DNA of 64,000 nucleotides from Anoxybacteroides rupiense (GCF_014196195.1 NZ_JACIDF010000001.1:62001-126000), one strand, 5' to 3'. Shown: positions 8,099 through 16,747, counted from the stretch's first letter. The notes: generated from the letters alone by a model not told the origin. Program-made: numbers and translations.

Positions 8099-9229
8099 TT
8101 ACTTTTCTTGTTTTCTCGTTTCTGTCATCTGTTTCCACACTGACCCTTTTGCTTCTTCGCCACCTTCAATGCGCTCGATGGCCATTTTTATTTGCATGCT
8201 CACTTCAAATTCCGGATCGTCTTCTGCCGCTTTTAATGCTGGCAAAGCGGATTCATCGCCGGTTTCGTATAGAAACATCGCGGCGCGCCAGCGGACAAGC
8301 TTGCTTTCATCCTTTAGCGCTTCAATCATCACCGGAATCGCCTCAGGATCGCCGATATCGGACAAACAGTCGCCAGCCGTACGGCGAACAGACACCGCTT
8401 TATCCTTTAACGCCTCATATAAATATGGCAGCACCTTTTTACCGCCAATCATCCCTAAATAAGCAACAGCTAAACGGCGAATCGATACTTTTTCATCCTT
8501 CAGCGCTTTTGCCAAAACAGGCAAGTCCGCTTCGCTCGGCTCCGCCATTTGCTCTAAAGCGGCATAGCGCTTGGTCCAATCTGGATGATCGAGCATTTCT
8601 TCTGTTACTTTTAGGCTGGTACGCCGTTGTGTCTTCGCTTGGTCTCCGCTGCGAAACATTTCCACCATTCGCTCCAGACGCTCAGGCGGATAAGCAGCGG
8701 AGAGCTCTTCGATCACTTCAGCTCCAATTTCGTCAAACGTACCGTAACGAACTCCTTTTTCCGACCATTTTCTTTCAAGAACTACATTCTCGGCATATTT
8801 TTGCGCTTCTTTTACAGCGTCCATAAACCGTTCTGGCAAGCCAAACCGCCGCTCCTGCTCTCCGTCTGTCAGCTTGACCTGCATAGGCAGACCGTACAGC
8901 ATTTGGACGTATACCTTTACTTCACCGAAATGCTCATTATGCATACGCGACCCAGCTTGGGCATCTTCCGCGTCTTCTCCGAACACTTCCCGCACCTTTT
9001 GCAAAATTTCTTTCCAATGATACTTAGCGTTTCGTTCAATGGCTAAGAAATCAGCCACATGATAAATCCCTTTTACTCCTTCAATTTGCATAATTTGCTG
9101 CAAAAGCGGCGGAGCCGTATGAATATTATCCGCTTTATAATTATAGCTCTTCCCAAATGGAAGCTCCTCATCCAGCAATACTTTCATCGTATTTGGACTT
9201 GGGGTTGGTTCAATCGATCGAATCCGCAA
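8099..9229 (-). CDS. ypgR: YpgR-like protein: NifU-N-like domain plus HEAT repeats
   Basis: 376 residues. The N-terminus has the NifU/Nfu N-terminal motif EPTPSPNTMKV; the C-terminal third (about residues 235-355) contains HEAT/PBS-lyase-type repeats such as LKDEKVSIRRLAVAYLGMIG, LKDKAVSVRRTAGDCL and LKDESKLVRWRAAMFL. This is the YpgR/CvfC-like family. I choose a TTG start at 9229 because AAAGGAGGGAGCGAT sits right before it and the protein then begins at the conserved segment. It overlaps the end of ypgQ by 20 bases, so the two are one operon. Function unknown; Fe-S or protein scaffolding is only suggested by the domains. Confidence 0.8.
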   Translation of the reverse strand: MRIRSIEPTPSPNTMKVLLDEELPFGKSYNYKADNIHTAPPLLQQIMQIEGVKGIYHVADFLAIERNAKYHWKEILQKVREVFGEDAEDAQAGSRMHNEHFGEVKVYVQMLYGLPMQVKLTDGEQERRFGLPERFMDAVKEAQKYAENVVLERKWSEKGVRYGTFDEIGAEVIEELSAAYPPERLERMVEMFRSGDQAKTQRRTSLKVTEEMLDHPDWTKRYAALEQMAEPSEADLPVLAKALKDEKVSIRRLAVAYLGMIGGKKVLPYLYEALKDKAVSVRRTAGDCLSDIGDPEAIPVMIEALKDESKLVRWRAAMFLYETGDESALPALKAAEDDPEFEVSMQIKMAIERIEGGEEAKGSVWKQMTETRKQEK

Positions 9230-9893
9230 AATCGCTCCCTCCTTTATCATGAAAATCCCACTCTTTATAAAATTGCTGTAAAAATTGCTCCATAAATTCA
9301 TGGCGGCGGATCGCAAGGTTTTTGGCGCTTTTGGTATGCAATAAGCTTTTCAATTTCAATAGTTTTTCATAAAAATGATGAATCGTGCTGCTAGGGCCAT
9401 GCCGATATTCTTCTTTCGTCATCACATTTCGAACCGGCAGTGCCGGATCATACATAGGCTGCCCGCGATGGCCGGCATACATAAACGTTCTTGCAATTCC
9501 AATCGCCCCAATCGCATCGAGCCGGTCGGCATCTTGGACAACCATCGCTTCCAATGTTCGCGGCGCTTCTCCATTTCCTCCTTTATAGGAAACGGTTGAA
9601 ATCGCCTCGATGACACTGTTTTCTTCTTTTTTCGAGAGTGAGCAGTGTTCCAGCCATTGTCTAACCTTTTTCATTCCCGCCTCTTCACTTCCCGCTATCT
9701 TTTCATCCGCAAGATCATGAAGCAGCGCGGCCATTTCCACGATAAACACGTCAGCTCCTTCTCTTTTTGCCAGCCAACAGCCAAGGCGGCGAACCCGTTC
9801 CATATGCCACCAATCGTGACCGCTTGAGTCATGCCCCAATACAGTTTTTACGTACTTTTCGGTTTCACGAATCATTTGTTCTTTGTTTTTCAT
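9210..9893 (-). CDS. ypgQ: HD-domain phosphohydrolase, YpgQ-like
   Basis: 227 residues. The metal ligands of the HD superfamily are visible: H26 in GHDWWHMERV, the H-D pair in ALLHDLADEK (about 57-58), and the later aspartate in VVQDADRLDAIGAIGIAR. Proteins of this family are cation-dependent nucleotide pyrophosphohydrolases or phosphatases. It is followed, with overlap, by ypgR, the same pairing as in B. subtilis. The ribosome-binding site is modest (GGTGATGGG). Confidence 0.85.
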   Translation of the reverse strand: MKNKEQMIRETEKYVKTVLGHDSSGHDWWHMERVRRLGCWLAKREGADVFIVEMAALLHDLADEKIAGSEEAGMKKVRQWLEHCSLSKKEENSVIEAISTVSYKGGNGEAPRTLEAMVVQDADRLDAIGAIGIARTFMYAGHRGQPMYDPALPVRNVMTKEEYRHGPSSTIHHFYEKLLKLKSLLHTKSAKNLAIRRHEFMEQFLQQFYKEWDFHDKGGSDFADSID

Positions 9894-9904
9894 CCCATCA
9901 CCGA

Positions 9905-9934
9905 CAAAAAACCGCCCTTCCCCTAAGGAAAGGC
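9905..9934 (-). terminator. Terminator between bsaA and ypgQ
   Basis: GCCCTTCC (9914-9921) pairs with GGAAAGGC (9927-9934), with one wobble pair. On the minus strand it is followed by TTTTTTG, as expected for the end of bsaA. Confidence 0.65.
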
Positions 9935-9947
9935 AGCTTATTCCTTT

Positions 9948-10424
9948 TTATAATAATTTCTCAATTTCCTGTTTTAATTCCGCAGGTCTTGTCTTGGGCG
10001 CAAATCGTTCAATAACCGTTCCATCGCGATCAACAAGAAATTTGGTGAAATTCCACTTAATCGCTTTTGTTCCAAATACCCCTGGCGCTTTCTCTGTTAA
10101 ATAATCAAACAGTGGATGAGCATGTTCTCCGTTCACATCAACCTTTGCAAACATCGGGAACGTCACCCCGTAATTCAGCTCGCAAAATTGAGCAATTTCT
10201 TCCTCCGTTCCTGGCTCTTGGCTTCCAAATTGATTACATGGAAACCCGAGAACCACCAATCCCTTATCGCGATATTGGTCGTACAATTCTTGTAGTTCCT
10301 TATATTGCGGAGTAAATCCGCATTTGCTCGCCGTATTGACAATCAATAAGATATTTCCCTTGTACTCCGCTAACGTTTTCTCCTCGCCATGAATCGTTTT
10401 CACTGTGAAATCGTAAATGCTCAA
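9948..10424 (-). CDS. bsaA: Glutathione peroxidase family thiol peroxidase
   Basis: 158 residues. The peroxidatic cysteine is C35 in [12 protein letters not shown], followed by the [15 protein letters not shown] block and [13 protein letters not shown], which supplies the Trp/Asn pair of the active site. Cysteine replaces selenocysteine, as in other Bacillus BsaA proteins; these are probably thioredoxin-dependent. The start is a TTG at 10424 behind AGAGGGGTGATGC, giving [10 protein letters not shown], the conserved N-terminus. Monocistronic, with its own terminator. Confidence 0.93.
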   Translation of the reverse strand: MSIYDFTVKTIHGEEKTLAEYKGNILLIVNTASKCGFTPQYKELQELYDQYRDKGLVVLGFPCNQFGSQEPGTEEEIAQFCELNYGVTFPMFAKVDVNGEHAHPLFDYLTEKAPGVFGTKAIKWNFTKFLVDRDGTVIERFAPKTRPAELKQEIEKLL

Positions 10425-10490
10425 TTAGCATCACCCCTCTCTCTTTTATAATAAAAGAACGGAGAGGAACTTTTCCACTCTGGCACTTTA

Positions 10491-11006
10491 TCATTTGGCC
10501 AATAATTTCAGTTCGTGAAGAGATTTTAGCATATATGGCAGCATTTCCTGCAAATCATCGATATGGGTTTCATCAATAAGCCGGCCAAATTGCACTTTTA
10601 TTTCATGGCTGCCTTGCCCGCTTTTATAATCGCGTCGCAAAGTTTGCGAAATGCTCCGATTGCTTCCCCAAATCTTTTGGAGCACTTCTTCCACTAAAGG
10701 GCAGACTGTTTCCTCCTGCATTAGCGGCATCGTAAACATAATCGTTAATTTGCACCCTGGAGCCGCTAATGTTTGCAGCAGTTCTCCAGCCATTTGCTCC
10801 AAATCCATTGTCAGCTCCACCTTGCACGATACATCCACTCCTAGCTGTCCCCGTAGCTGAAAAGCAATCTCGTACATTCGTGAAAGGTGCGCTAAATCGA
10901 TGAAATCATGGCGCTCTATCACTGCGATGACGCCTTCTAAATCTAAATCATAAACAGCTCCTTCGATCACTGTTTTCAAATTATCAAACACGGTTGGATC
11001 AAACAT
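10491..11006 (-). CDS. Conserved-looking hypothetical protein
   Basis: 171 residues starting MFDPTVFDNLKTVIEG behind AGAGGGAGACACACG. I do not recognise the family. The protein is acidic and soluble, with alternating hydrophobic and charged stretches (IEGAVYDLDLEGVIAVIERHDFIDLAHLSRMYEI) and a C-terminal helical end (MLPYMLKSLHELKLLAK). It has no membrane segment or signal peptide. It lies between fhs and bsaA on the same strand with separate ribosome-binding sites. The long upstream in-frame extension to 11123 has no such signal and was left out. Confidence 0.65.
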   Translation of the reverse strand: MFDPTVFDNLKTVIEGAVYDLDLEGVIAVIERHDFIDLAHLSRMYEIAFQLRGQLGVDVSCKVELTMDLEQMAGELLQTLAAPGCKLTIMFTMPLMQEETVCPLVEEVLQKIWGSNRSISQTLRRDYKSGQGSHEIKVQFGRLIDETHIDDLQEMLPYMLKSLHELKLLAK

Positions 11007-11174
11007 TCGTGTGTCTCCCTCTTTATGAACTCCATCTTTATTTTTCAGCAGCAAAGTTGAACATGGGCCTCTTTCACTCGAAAGCGAAGGGGATGAGAAC
11101 AACAGCATTCTCGTCATCAACAAAAAAATACTTCTGTTCGACAGACGGCCAGCTTCGCCGGATCAGCCACTTAG

Positions 11175-12863
11175 TTAAAACAGCCCAATCGCTTGTCCGC
11201 GCTCATCAATATCCATCTGTAATGCGGCCGGCTCTTTCGGCAGTCCCGGCATCGTCATAACGTCTCCCGTCAAAGCGACAATGAAACCGGCGCCTATCGA
11301 TGGCTTTAACTCCCTCACCGTAATGGCAAAGCCTGTCGGACGCCCTAATTTTTGTGGATCGTCAGACAGCGAATACTGCGTTTTCGCCATGCACACAGGT
11401 AAGCGATCCCATCCGTATTCCGCAAATTGAGCCATTTGCTTTTGCGCCTTTGTAGAAAACTCGACCGCTTGGGCTCCGTAAACAGCATGGGCAATTTTGC
11501 GAATTTTGTCAGGCAGAGGATCATGGAGATCATATAAAGGAGCAAATTGGTTTGTGCCATGTTCGATCATATCCAGCACTTTTTCCGCTAGCTCCATTCC
11601 TCCTTCGCCGCCTTTTTCCCATACTTCTGTTAAAGCAACTGGATAGTGATGGTCGCGGCAAAATGACAGCAGCGTTTCGATTTCTTGATCCGCATCAGTG
11701 ATAAAGCGATTAAGAGCAACGACAAACGGCAAACCGAAGGCTTGAATGGTTTCGATATGCTTTTGTAAATTGCTTAACCCTCTTCGCAACGCATCCACAT
11801 TTTCGACTGACAGTTCTTGCTTGGAAGCGCCTCCATGCATTTTCAACGCACGAACGGTCGCAACAATAACAACAGCGGCCGGTTCGATTCCTGCGAAACG
11901 AGCTTTAATATGCAAAAACTTTTCCGCGCCTAAATCCGCACCGAATCCTGCCTCTGTTACCACATACTCACCGAGCTTCTGTGCCATTTTCGTCGCAATG
12001 ATGCTATTGCAGCCATGGGCAATGTTAGCGAACGGACCACCGTGCACCAGTGCTGGTGTATGCTCAGCCGTTTGAACTAAATTCGGTTTAAATGCATCCT
12101 TTAAAAGCAGCGTTAACGCTCCCTCAACACCCAAATCACCGACGGTCACCGGTTGCTTATCAACATTATACGCCACCACCATTCGCGACAAACGCTCTTT
12201 TAAATCAGTTAAATCTTTGGCTAAACAAAAGACAGCCATAATTTCTGAAGCAACGGTAATATCAAAGCCATCCTCACGCGGCACGCCTTGAGTTGGACCG
12301 CCGAGACCGACGATCACGCGGCGGAGGGCGCGGTCATTTAAATCGACCGCTCGCTTCCAAACAATGCGGCGCACGTCAATGCGCAGTTCATTTCCTTGAT
12401 GAATATGATTGTCGATAAACGCTGCCAAGGCGTTTGTCGCGGTCGTAATCGCATGCAAATCTCCTGTAAAATGAAGATTAATTTCATCCATCGGCAGCAC
12501 CTGTGAATAACCTCCTCCAGTTGCGCCGCCCTTTACGCCCATCGTCGGCCCAAGCGATGGTTCGCGCATTGCCACAATGGCTTTTTTGCCAAGCTTGTTC
12601 AACGCCTGCCCCAACCCTACTGTAACGGTTGATTTCCCTTCTCCGGCAGGAGTCGGGTTAATCGCTGTCACTAAAATCACTTTCCCATCTGGCTTGCTGG
12701 CTAACCGTTTCATCACATCAAGCGAGATTTTCGCCTTATAGTGACCATATGGCTCAAACTCCTCCTCTAAAAGACCAAGTTCCTGCGCAATCTCCTGAAT
12801 GCGCTTTAATTTGATTTCTTTGGCAATTTCAAGATCTGTCTTCCATTTCGTTTTCGTTGTCAT
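11175..12863 (-). CDS. fhs: Formate-tetrahydrofolate ligase
   Basis: 562 residues, normal length. ATP-dependent joining of formate to tetrahydrofolate, feeding one-carbon units to purine and thymidylate synthesis. The P-loop is [16 protein letters not shown] (about residues 70-85); [34 protein letters not shown] and [16 protein letters not shown] are signature blocks. GGAGGAAAAGCG precedes the ATG. Divergent from metA across a short region holding the metA promoter. Confidence 0.97.
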   Translation of the reverse strand: MTTKTKWKTDLEIAKEIKLKRIQEIAQELGLLEEEFEPYGHYKAKISLDVMKRLASKPDGKVILVTAINPTPAGEGKSTVTVGLGQALNKLGKKAIVAMREPSLGPTMGVKGGATGGGYSQVLPMDEINLHFTGDLHAITTATNALAAFIDNHIHQGNELRIDVRRIVWKRAVDLNDRALRRVIVGLGGPTQGVPREDGFDITVASEIMAVFCLAKDLTDLKERLSRMVVAYNVDKQPVTVGDLGVEGALTLLLKDAFKPNLVQTAEHTPALVHGGPFANIAHGCNSIIATKMAQKLGEYVVTEAGFGADLGAEKFLHIKARFAGIEPAAVVIVATVRALKMHGGASKQELSVENVDALRRGLSNLQKHIETIQAFGLPFVVALNRFITDADQEIETLLSFCRDHHYPVALTEVWEKGGEGGMELAEKVLDMIEHGTNQFAPLYDLHDPLPDKIRKIAHAVYGAQAVEFSTKAQKQMAQFAEYGWDRLPVCMAKTQYSLSDDPQKLGRPTGFAITVRELKPSIGAGFIVALTGDVMTMPGLPKEPAALQMDIDERGQAIGLF

Positions 12864-12939
12864 CGCTTTTCCTCCATCTATTCAACAGCTTGTTCTATTA
12901 ATATTTATTTTATCATTTAGAGAAATGTGAAAAAATTGA

Positions 12940-12968
12940 TTGAACAAAATTCGTAATGTTCTTATAAT
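12940..12968 (+). promoter_or_regulatory. Sigma-A promoter of metA
   Basis: -35 TTGAAC (12940-12945), 17-base spacer, -10 TATAAT (12963-12968), about 40 bases before the metA start. No S-box or T-box leader fits in the short space. Confidence 0.75.
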
Positions 12969-13007
12969 TAAATTATTTAGAAAAATAAGGAATGGAGGAT
13001 GAGACGA

Positions 13008-13916
13008 TTGCCTATTAATATTCCCAAAAATCTACCTGCTAAAGAAATATTAGAGCAAGAAAACATTTTCGTGATGGATGAAGAACGGGCTTATTCCCAA
13101 GATATCCGCCCGTTGAATATAGCGATTTTAAATTTAATGCCACAAAAAGAAAAAACAGAAACACAGCTATTGCGCCTGCTCGGCAACTCGCCGCTGCAAG
13201 TGAATATTACCTTTTTGCATCCGGAAACACATGAAGCAAAAACGACAAGCAAGCATCATCTCGAACAATTTTATACGACCTTTCCTTCGATTCGACATCG
13301 CAAATTTGATGGAATGATTATTACCGGAGCTCCTATCGAGCATTTGCCATTTGAAAAGGTGGACTATTGGCGCGAGCTTCGAGACATTATGGAATGGACA
13401 ACAACCAATGTGACCTCGACCTTGCATATTTGCTGGGGAGCGCAAGCGGGGCTTTATTTCCATTATGGCGTTCCAAAATATCAGCTGCCGCAAAAATGCT
13501 TTGGCGTCTTTGAACACTCGATCAAAGCAAAAAATATCAAACTATTACGCGGGTTTGACGATGTATTTCGCGTTCCGCATTCGCGCCATACTGATATTTC
13601 GCACAAAGATATCGAAGCCGTTCCAGAGTTGACGATTCTAGCGTCCTCCGATAAAGCAGGAGTATGTCTCGTCGCCTCAAACGATGGCAAACACATTTTT
13701 CTAACAGGGCATCCAGAATACGATGCCACTACACTCCAAGAAGAGTACGAGCGGGATCTCGCTAAAGGCCTGCCTATTCAAATTCCGGAATCTTATTTTC
13801 CAAATGACGATCCGACCAAACCGCCGTTGAATACATGGCGTGCTCATGCCAATTTGTTATTTGTCAACTGGCTCAATTACTACGTCTATCAAGAAACGCC
13901 TTATATTTGGGAGTGA
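13008..13916 (+). CDS. metA: Homoserine O-acetyltransferase (MetA family)
   Basis: 302 residues. Acylates homoserine, the first committed step to methionine. The nucleophile is C142 in [11 protein letters not shown]; the later histidine is in TGHPEYD. Residue 111 is glutamate ([10 protein letters not shown]); in this family Glu at 111 goes with acetyl-CoA and Gly with succinyl-CoA, so acetyl transfer is likely despite common naming as succinyltransferase. I choose the TTG at 13008 as start: GGAGG lies 9 bases upstream, while the ATG at 12999 abuts it. The protein then begins MPINIP, as in B. subtilis MetA. The final codons PYIWE are partly duplicated 220 bases downstream. Confidence 0.95.
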   Translation: MPINIPKNLPAKEILEQENIFVMDEERAYSQDIRPLNIAILNLMPQKEKTETQLLRLLGNSPLQVNITFLHPETHEAKTTSKHHLEQFYTTFPSIRHRKFDGMIITGAPIEHLPFEKVDYWRELRDIMEWTTTNVTSTLHICWGAQAGLYFHYGVPKYQLPQKCFGVFEHSIKAKNIKLLRGFDDVFRVPHSRHTDISHKDIEAVPELTILASSDKAGVCLVASNDGKHIFLTGHPEYDATTLQEEYERDLAKGLPIQIPESYFPNDDPTKPPLNTWRAHANLLFVNWLNYYVYQETPYIWE

Positions 13917-14145
13917 TGTTATTCTTTTTTCTTCGTGTTTATCTAATTGAAGAAAAAACTTGATTTAATAGGTTTTTTCCACCTATCTTCCCTTATTGTT
14001 TTTATTGTATTTAACTCATTTTCACCTAATTACGTGGTCAAATGCGTGGTCAATGTGGTCACAGAAAAAGCGGGAGCAATCCCGCTTATTTTTTAGATAT
14101 CATATTTACATAGAATTTCACAAAGAACGTCATATATTTGGGAGT
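13902..14145 (+). mobile_element. Probable scar of an integrative element at the metA 3' end
   Basis: The last 13 bases of metA, TATATTTGGGAGT (13902-13914), recur exactly at 14133-14145 in a context that can again encode T-x-YIWE-stop (ending TAA instead of TGA), with looser similarity for about 20 bases downstream. Between the copies are three GTGGTCA repeats (14034, 14046, 14055), like arm-type sites seen near tyrosine-integrase genes, and a terminator. No integrase gene remains. The arrangement fits an attL/attR-like duplication left after loss of an element that used the metA 3' end, but the copies have diverged and this is an inference. Confidence 0.45.
14068..14095 (+). terminator. Intrinsic terminator inside the metA-downstream scar
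   Basis: Stem AAGCGGGA / TCCCGCTT around a 4-base loop GCAA (14068-14087), then TATTTTTT. It could terminate metA or be a leftover of the lost element. Confidence 0.75.
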
Positions 14146-14226
14146 AAGTCGATTCTTTTTCTTTAGATTCGGCTAAATTGAAAGGCTTATCAAATTAATA
14201 TTTTTCACTTATTTTCCTATCATTCA

Positions 14227-14292
14227 TTTTAATGTACCATCATCCACCGGGAAGTTTCCCCACCTCTTACGGAATGGAGGTGGGGGCATATT
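14227..14292 (+). repeat. IS200/IS605-like end remnant, copy A
   Basis: Begins TTTTAA, then a GGGAAGTTTCCCCACC segment and a 9-bp hairpin CCCCACCTC (14258-14266) with GAGGTGGGG (14277-14285). Two further copies with the same order (TTTAA, GAAGTCTCCC, G-rich hairpin) occur at 28310-28370 and 41160-41222 on the other strand. The TTTAA boundary and subterminal hairpin resemble ends of IS200/IS605-type elements. No transposase or tnpB gene is present. Confidence 0.5.
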
Positions 14293-14388
14293 CTGCTTAC
14301 CATTTTTTATCTCTCCGTCTATTCCCCCTGCATAATCCAGCTTATCGTACAAAATGAACGCCAGATCCTTATGTAGGCCTTTCGATCA

Positions 14389-14418
14389 TTGACAGAAGCC
14401 GAGCTTCCTTGATATAAT
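14389..14418 (+). promoter_or_regulatory. Sigma-A promoter of the fluoride riboswitch operon
   Basis: -35 TTGACA (14389-14394), 18-base spacer, -10 TATAAT (14413-14418). Transcription would start just before the riboswitch. Confidence 0.8.
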
Positions 14419-14430
14419 CCAAGGTAATTG

Positions 14431-14510
14431 AAGAGGCGATGGAGTTCGCCGTAATTGCCTTTGAGCTGATGACTCCTACCGGTATGCAAATACTGGTGGA
14501 GTCTTTTTTT
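14431..14510 (+). ncRNA. Fluoride riboswitch (crcB RNA) with terminator platform
   Basis: The conserved aptamer elements are GGCGATGGAGTTCGCC (14435-14450) and GCTGATGACTCCTAC (14465-14479). The 3' part of the aptamer, GACTCC...ACCGGTAT, pairs again with ATACTGGTGGAGTC to form a terminator followed by TTTTTTT (ending near 14508). Fluoride binding would hold the aptamer and prevent the terminator. It lies directly upstream of two fluoride-channel genes, which confirms the assignment. Confidence 0.95.
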
Positions 14511-14537
14511 GTCCAAACTATTGAAGGGGTGGAAAAA

Positions 14538-14954
14538 ATGATTTATATTGTTGTTGGCATCGCTGGCATGATCGGAGCGTTGTCTCGCTATTATTTGGGG
14601 CTGTTCGTGGATATATGGTGGCATCACCCATTTCCGTTTGCCACATTGTCCATCAATCTGATCGGCTGCTTTGCAATCAGTTGGATCACCATGTATTTAG
14701 CGCGTTTGCATAGACTCCCTTCCGAGCTTATAACAGCCATTAATACCGGATTTATCGGTTCGTTTACAACATTCTCCACATTTAGTGTAGAATCGGTAAG
14801 ACTCCTTCAACAATCCGAATGGGCCATCGCCCTTAGCTATATTTTCAGCAGTTTAGCAGGAGGGCTTGCAATGTCTTGGCTGGGAGCTCAGACAGGTAAT
14901 TTCCTTTTTGTTAAATCAACACAAAAGCATCGTTTCGAAGGAGAAAAAAAGTAA
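14538..14954 (+). CDS. crcB1: Fluoride channel subunit Fluc/CrcB, first of a pair
   Basis: 138 residues, four membrane helices. Family features: [13 protein letters not shown] near the N-terminus, [14 protein letters not shown] with the conserved asparagine, and the [15 protein letters not shown] block that lines the fluoride pore. The start [10 protein letters not shown] at 14538 follows GGGGTGG; a longer frame would reach into the riboswitch terminator. Its stop overlaps the next gene's ATG, so the two are translated together and probably form a heterodimeric channel. Controlled by the fluoride riboswitch. Confidence 0.95.
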   Translation: MIYIVVGIAGMIGALSRYYLGLFVDIWWHHPFPFATLSINLIGCFAISWITMYLARLHRLPSELITAINTGFIGSFTTFSTFSVESVRLLQQSEWAIALSYIFSSLAGGLAMSWLGAQTGNFLFVKSTQKHRFEGEKK

Positions 14955-15316
14955 TGCTCAATCATTCGGCTTTATTAGTAGCGATCGGTGGATTTTTTGG
15001 CGCCATTGCCCGATTCAGTATAAACAATTGGTTGAAACGGAGTGGAAGCACCCCTTTTCCAACGGGCACCTTTGTAATCAATTTAGCGGGAGCTTTTCTA
15101 TTGGGATACATCTTAGGCAAAGAGCTGAATCAAGGCTGGCAGCTGCTATTAGGCACTGGGTTTATGGGAGCTTTCACGACCTTCTCTACATTTAAATTGG
15201 AAGCGATTCAGCTGCATGCGAATCGGAAACGGAAAATGTTCCTTCTATACTTAGGCGCAAGTTATCTATTCGGGATTCTTCTCGCCTTTTTAGGCATGAA
15301 ATTAGGCCAGCGATGA
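14954..15316 (+). CDS. crcB2: Fluoride channel subunit Fluc/CrcB, second of a pair
   Basis: 120 residues, four membrane helices, with [31 protein letters not shown] and [15 protein letters not shown]. The ATG is part of TAATG, overlapping the stop of crcB1, and GGAGAAAAAAAG serves as ribosome-binding site. Many Firmicutes encode two half-size Fluc proteins, whose dual-topology dimer conducts fluoride. No terminator directly follows; the hairpin at 15660-15697 is the next candidate. Confidence 0.95.
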   Translation: MLNHSALLVAIGGFFGAIARFSINNWLKRSGSTPFPTGTFVINLAGAFLLGYILGKELNQGWQLLLGTGFMGAFTTFSTFKLEAIQLHANRKRKMFLLYLGASYLFGILLAFLGMKLGQR

Positions 15317-15354
15317 CGTCTGCTGGCTGCATGTAAGACTTTAAACTAAAAATT

Positions 15355-15363
15355 TGTTATAAT
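15355..15363 (+). promoter_or_regulatory. Extended -10 promoter ahead of the small basic peptide gene
   Basis: TGTTATAAT is an extended -10 element (TGn plus TATAAT). A weak -35 (TAAGAC, 15334-15339) lies 18 bases upstream. It would give a leader of about 150 bases before the ORF at 15521. Confidence 0.5.
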
Positions 15364-15520
15364 GTTTAAATGGTTGCTTGTCGACAGTACTATACTGATT
15401 CCTTCTACACAGCAAAACTTCTTATATCTCGACAAAAACAGCTAAAGGGTTCGACACAAAAAAAAGAGAAATAAAGAAGAAAGCGATTCAGCACAGAAAA
15501 AAGAAAGGGATGACATAGGG

Positions 15521-15649
15521 ATGAGAGCCGAACGAAGAAAACAATGGAAAAGTCATTGGAAAAAGTATAAGCACCTATATAAAGGATCGCGGATGGAACG
15601 GCGCAACAAATGGCGAAATAAGTGGGAAGATAAATATATGGCCAGTTAA
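15521..15649 (+). CDS. 42-residue Arg/Lys/Trp-rich peptide
   Basis: Starts MRAERRKQWKSHWKKYK and ends with a second Trp/Lys block (NKWRNKWEDKY) and MAS. The 42 residues contain about 18 Lys or Arg, 5 Trp and 3 Tyr; the motif (K/R)xxW(K/R) recurs. The layout suggests an amphipathic nucleic-acid- or membrane-binding helix. AAAGGGATGACATAGGG precedes the ATG, an extended -10 promoter lies upstream and a strong hairpin follows. I recognise no family. It could be a sporulation or antimicrobial-type peptide, but nothing proves expression. Confidence 0.5.
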   Translation: MRAERRKQWKSHWKKYKHLYKGSRMERRNKWRNKWEDKYMAS

Positions 15650-15659
15650 ATAAAAAGCA

Positions 15660-15697
15660 GGTTGTAGACAAAGTTGATGTTGACGTTGTCTACAACC
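15660..15697 (+). terminator. Hairpin after the basic peptide gene
   Basis: A perfect 12-bp stem, GGTTGTAGACAA (15660-15671) with TTGTCTACAACC (15686-15697), 14-base loop, followed by ATTTTAATTT. Confidence 0.65.
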
Positions 15698-15798
15698 ATT
15701 TTAATTTCAAGAGGCTTAGCAAACAAGGAGCATAGCCGAGTAAAGACGCAAATCGAACAAGAAACGTTCATGAGCGGATGAATAAGGCCAATGACGCA

Positions 15799-15847
15799 GC
15801 CTAAAAGGGCTTGCCTTTGTTAATAGGCAAACCCTTTTAGGCTTTTT
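15799..15847 (+). terminator. Strong plus-strand intrinsic terminator with no gene before it
   Basis: GCCTAAAAGGG (15799-15809) pairs with CCCTTTTAGGC (15832-15842), continuing inward as TTGCCT/AGGCAA, then TTTTTATAAT. The preceding 100 bases hold no convincing ORF, so it may end a small RNA or back up the upstream terminator. Confidence 0.75.
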
Positions 15848-15896
15848 ATAATAAATAGTAGATACTCGTGGTGCCAGAAGAACGGCTCACGCCGCT

Positions 15897-16571
15897 TTAG
15901 CGTTTGCGCAACATAAATAGCCACATAAATGTCAGCGCCTGTTTTAACTCTGTCGGCAGACCGGAAACAGCCTCTTCATCCACTTCTTTTTTATACACGC
16001 CTTTCCCGTCCACAAGTTCCCAGCCATTCTCTTGCGCCAGTTTTTCAAACTCCCATGGCATCATCGTATTGCAAATGACCGACTTGCCGTATAGACGCTG
16101 ATAGCTGTTGGCTCGAGGGCCTGCTGTCGGACCAAGCAGCCCGACACATAAATAGTGGCCGCGCTTAATGACCCGTTTCATTTCATTTAACGCTTTTAAC
16201 GGTTCTTCCGTCCATTCAAGTGAATTAATCGCCATCGCTCCGGAAAACGCTTCATCATCAAAGGGCAAATGAGTCAAATCCCCTTGAATAAACCGAAGCT
16301 GCTCATTTTCTCCTCTTATTCTCGCTTTTTCCACCATTTCATACGATAAGTCGATGCCTACCACTCGGTAGCCTGACTGCGCCAGCTTCCAGCTTCCATA
16401 TCCGTCTCCGCATCCTAAATCAATCATTTCGCTCCCAATGGGGATATAGGAGGCAAGAAACGGCAAAATCGTTTTCCTGCTTCCGCGTTCCCACATGTCC
16501 TCACTGCTTTTATTCCAAAATTCGGCCCGTTCGTCCCACTGCTTTTTCGCTTCTTCGTGCCATTTAAACAT
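15897..16571 (-). CDS. Class I SAM-dependent methyltransferase (Methyltransf_11 type)
   Basis: 224 residues. SAM-binding motif I is MIDLGCGDGYGSWKLA, followed by VVGIDLSYEMVEKAR (acidic residue binding the ribose), then FIQGDLTHLPFDDEAFSGAMAINSLEW and the post-motif LNEMKRVIKRGHYL. This is the UbiE/BioC-like fold with unknown substrate. The start at MFKWHEEAKKQWDERAEFWN (16571) fits homologous proteins of this type, although its GGAG is 15 bases away; a start at 16586 is an alternative. Stands alone downstream of the cobalamin operon. Confidence 0.75.
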   Translation of the reverse strand: MFKWHEEAKKQWDERAEFWNKSSEDMWERGSRKTILPFLASYIPIGSEMIDLGCGDGYGSWKLAQSGYRVVGIDLSYEMVEKARIRGENEQLRFIQGDLTHLPFDDEAFSGAMAINSLEWTEEPLKALNEMKRVIKRGHYLCVGLLGPTAGPRANSYQRLYGKSVICNTMMPWEFEKLAQENGWELVDGKGVYKKEVDEEAVSGLPTELKQALTFMWLFMLRKR

Positions 16572-16747
16572 GTTCGCTGCTTCCATCTCCTCTAAGTGAA
16601 AAAGTGGCTGTAAACCGATTATACATTGATCTTCAATGATTGAGAAGGACCACATGCTTTAGACTAGCATGATAGCAAACTTTATTTTTTCGCTCCCCTC
16701 CCTCTCCCACTTCCACTCTTAGGGTGAGAGACGCGCGGCGGATTAGG

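Noticed and set aside
8149-8826. 225-codon plus-strand frame
   Set aside because: Runs antisense through the HEAT-repeat part of ypgR; composition is a mirror of that gene.
12864-13007. S-box or T-box leader before metA
   Set aside because: The promoter lies about 40 bases before the start, leaving no room for a riboswitch.
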